Below, one piece after another: positions 61,540 through 64,000 of a stretch of 64,000 nt of DNA. The notes beneath the pieces are model-generated. The model was not told where the DNA came from and made no database searches. It saw only the letters and a program-made list of their open reading frames with translations. Made by a program: the position numbers and the translations under genes. The first letter of the stretch is position 1; each line of letters opens with the position of its first letter. Source of the DNA: Hetaerina americana (taxonomy: Eukaryota; Arthropoda; Insecta; Odonata; Calopterygidae); assembly GCA_022747635.1 (NCBI GenBank), contig JAKTNV010000014.1, positions 11,600,610 to 11,664,609 on the forward strand, written 5' to 3'.

Positions 61540-62458
61540 TAACTAGAAAATTCCAGAAACGGTGAAGAAAATTCACTAAGTGATACTGAATGATCGTCGA
61601 CTGAAAGGGCGCGAGCTGGCAGACACAGTAGGCAGTTCAGAAAGTGCAGTACATCGCATATTAACTGAGAATTTGGACATGAGAAAGCTGTGTGCAAGAT
61701 GGGTGCCGCGTTTGCTCACACTCGAGCAAAACCAGAGTCGTGCAGATGTTTAAATTGAGTGTTTAGCTTAGTTTCAAAATAACGAAGCATCATTTCCGCG
61801 CTGTTTCATAACCATGAATGAAACGTGGGTCCAAAAGTTCACACCAGAGAAAAAAGAACAATCAAAACAATGGATTACAAAGGGAGAACCGCCTCCAAAG
61901 ACGGCCAAGACCATTTCATCTGCAGGCAAGGTAATGGCGTCGGTTTTTTGGGATGCGCGTGTGATAATTTTCATTGAGTATCTTGAAAAACGAAAAACTA
62001 TCTACGGCGATTACTATGCCAACTAATTACAACGTTTGAGCGAAGAAATCATGCAAAAGCGGCCACATTTGGTCAAGAAGAAAAAGTTGTTTCATCAAGA
62101 CAGTGCACCAGCTCACAAATCCGTTATTGCAATGGCCAAAATTCATGAATTAAAGTTTCAATTGATACCTCATGCACCATATTGGCCAGATTTAACCCCC
62201 TCGGATTATTTTCTGTTCTCGAACTTGACAAAATGGCTCGGTGGTTAAAGATTTTCCTACAGTGAAGAAGTGATGTCAGCAGTTAATGGCTATTTTGAGG
62301 AGCCAGACAGTTATTATTATAAAAAGGGTATCAGACGTATTGAACTTCGCTGGGAAAAGTGTATAGAGCTGAAAGGAGATTATCTGGAAAAAAGTACATT
62401 TTTTTCCAAAATTTTTGTGTTTTCTTTGTTGGGTCGGGTACCTCTGGAATTACCCTCG
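61540..62458 (+). pseudogene. 5'-truncated mariner (SETMAR-like lineage)
   Basis: The reading begins in the second helix-turn-helix (ILNDRRLKGRELADTVGSSE, SAVHRILTENLDMRKLCARW) and runs through the DDE domain. The first catalytic motif is TMNETWVQKFTPEKKEQSKQ, with N for the essential D. It continues with GKVMASVFWDARVIIFIEYL, a stop, then KLFHQDSAPAHKSVIAMAKI (second D intact), PYWPDLTPSDYFLFSNLTKW (third D intact), and a further stop after WLGG. It ends RRIELRWEKCIELKGDYLEK. The first 75 or so residues and the left terminus are missing. CGAGGGTAATTCCAGAGG, read inward from 62458, may be the right terminus. Confidence 0.85.
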
Positions 62459-62469
62459 AAAGGTTTCAG

Positions 62470-62587
62470 AAAATGTGGTAGGAAGAGAATATATGGACTG
62501 ATTCGTAGCGTCTATGAGGAAGGAATCTGGCCGGAAGACTTCGTGAGATCAGTGTTAGTTCCTTTTCCGAAAAAGGTAACTGCTATA
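62470..62587 (+). pseudogene. LINE reverse transcriptase fragment
   Basis: Directly after the mariner, RIYGLIRSVYEEGIWPEDFV and RSVLVPFPKK match the segment before the fingers of non-LTR reverse transcriptases (family xxYExGxWPxDFxxSVxVPxPKK). A stop follows at once, and the rest of the gene is not present. Confidence 0.65.
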
Positions 62588-62784
62588 TAAAGGGCCGCGA
62601 ACATTATGGGAATGTTGGACGGGATGAAGGAAGTACTCGGAGATGAAGAAGGGCTTGATGTAGAGTAGGTTGTTAGATTGTGTTTTGTTAGGAATCATCA
62701 AATATTTATTAGGTGGTTGTGTCTATCCAAAATCTACGTTAACCGGTAGATTATTTAATACACACACATCTACATAAATATATA

Positions 62785-62825
<41 letters not shown>

Positions 62826-62875
62826 TGCATATATATATTGTGTGTGCTTCCATCCCTTTTCCTTATCTCTGTGTG

Positions 62876-62931
<56 letters not shown>

Positions 62932-63019
62932 GAAAAAAATATATATATATCTAATCTAATGCATTTAGGCATTCAGGAAAATTGAAGTGCATGCTGATAT
63001 TTTTCTTTATTTTGATTTG

Positions 63020-63065
63020 ATTTAAAAGAACACTCACACGGTACCGTGTGAGTGTTCTTTTAAAT
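63020..63065 (+). repeat. Perfect 46-bp palindrome, copy 1
   Basis: It is centred on CACACGGTACCGTGTG, with both arms of 23 bp matching without error and no spacer (outer ends ATTTAAAAGAAC and GTTCTTTTAAAT). It would form a cruciform or, in RNA, a perfect hairpin. Confidence 0.95.
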
Positions 63066-63142
63066 GTGTCTATTCTTTTCTATTTGTGTTATATTGTGTC
63101 AGCCCATTATTGTGCCGCTCGTGTGAGTTTTTCCGTACAATC

Positions 63143-63215
<73 letters not shown>

Positions 63216-63302
63216 GAAAAAATATATATATATCTAATCTAATGCATTTAGGCATTCAGGAAAATTGAAGTGCATGCTGATATTTTTCTTTATTTTGATT
63301 TG

Positions 63303-63348
63303 ATTTAAAAGAACACTCACACGGTACCGTGTGAGTGTTCTTTTAAAT
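63303..63348 (+). repeat. Perfect 46-bp palindrome, copy 2
   Basis: It is identical to 63020-63065, at a distance of 283 bp, as part of the second type I unit. Confidence 0.95.
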
Positions 63349-63426
63349 GTGTCTATTCTTTTCTATTTGTGTTATATTGTGTCAGCCCATTATTGTGCCG
63401 CTCGTGTGAGTTTTTCCGTACAATCG

Positions 63427-63510
<84 letters not shown>

Positions 63511-63777
63511 TATACATAGAAAAAATATATATATATCTAATCTAATGCATTTAGGCATTCAGGAAAATTGAAGTGCATGCTGATATTTTTTTCTTTCTAT
63601 AGATCATCATAAATAACGTGAGATTCAATGGAAACTCGTTAAGATGAGTGTATATGTAGGTGTGTGTATACATATATATTTTTTTTGCCTGATTGACGAC
63701 AAACTGTCACTCTTAATCCATTCATGAATGAAACGAGGGCATTTAGGCATTCAGGAAAATTGAAGTTGTATGTGTGT

Positions 63778-63812
<35 letters not shown>

Positions 63813-64000
63813 CATAGAAAAAAAATATATATCTAATCTAATGCATTTAGGCATTCCGGAAAATTGAAGTGCATGCTGATATTTTTTTCTTTCTATAGAT
63901 CATCATAAATAACGTGAGATTCAATGGAAACTCGTTAAGATGAGTGTATATGTAGGTGTGTGTATACATATATATTTTTTTGCCTGATTGACGACAAACT

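Larger units (their letters stand above)
62760..64000 (+). repeat. TA-rich tandem repeat block, units of 283-303 bp
   Basis: Four units share CTAATCTAATGCATTTAGGC, starting at 62951, 63234, 63537 and 63833, then CATTCAGGAAAATTGAAGTG. Units 1 and 2 (type I) continue with a 46-bp palindrome, a TTGTGTCAGCCCATTATTG segment, and a (TA)n run of 35-45 units. Units 3 and 4 (type II) replace the palindrome with CTTTCTATAGATCATCATAA and CTCGTTAAGATGAGTG. A partial core recurs at 63739. The block runs off the right edge. Open frames made of Tyr-Ile repeats in it are artefacts. Confidence 0.9.

Noticed and set aside
62751..63519. Several open frames of alternating Tyr-Ile residues on both strands
   Set aside because: They are translations of (TA)n microsatellites and have no protein meaning.

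Overview
The window looks like nuclear DNA of an arthropod, most likely an insect. It is AT-rich, its genes are split by GT-AG introns, and it is crowded with relics of mariner, Tigger, LINE, Penelope-like and SINE elements. No bacterial, viral or organellar gene order is visible. I cannot name the species from sequence alone.

Three conserved protein genes can be assembled by joining exons. (1) The minus-strand gene at 2478-20300 is KLHDC3, a kelch-repeat substrate receptor of a CUL2 ubiquitin ligase. Six exons cover about 307 residues, and the last exon or exons lie left of the window. (2) The minus-strand gene at 23870-28447 is cyclin Q (CCNQ/FAM58), complete in six exons and 252 residues; it is the CDK10 partner. 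(3) The plus-strand gene starting at 29137 is a phospholipid phosphatase (PLPP/wunen family). Only its first two coding exons (72 residues) were found. CCNQ and the phosphatase are divergent and share about 690 bp of upstream sequence.

From 29545 to the right edge no further conserved exon was recognised, so this part is either a very long phosphatase intron or intron plus intergenic DNA. It holds an intact mariner transposon (34007-35337, 357-residue transposase, near-identical inverted ends, TA duplication), a 301-bp higher-order tandem array (42768-44090) next to the 3' end of a Penelope-like element, an internally deleted mariner that keeps only its DNA-binding half (49072-49824), a 76-bp MITE (56427-56502), and a TA-rich tandem block with two copies of a perfect 46-bp palindrome (62760-64000).

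At least seven mariner-type copies from different lineages lie in these 64 kb: 3912, 7993, 9049, 34007, 49072, 55270 and 61540, plus the MITE. Only the one at 34007 is intact.

The most unusual signal is a 112-113 bp element present twice (5517-5629 and 60521-60632). Each copy is a 34-bp-armed hairpin followed by a conserved 44-bp tail. Each copy starts and ends at the same bases and is flanked by its own 13-bp or 15-bp target-site duplication. That is the signature of a tiny retroposon-like mobile element with a hairpin body.
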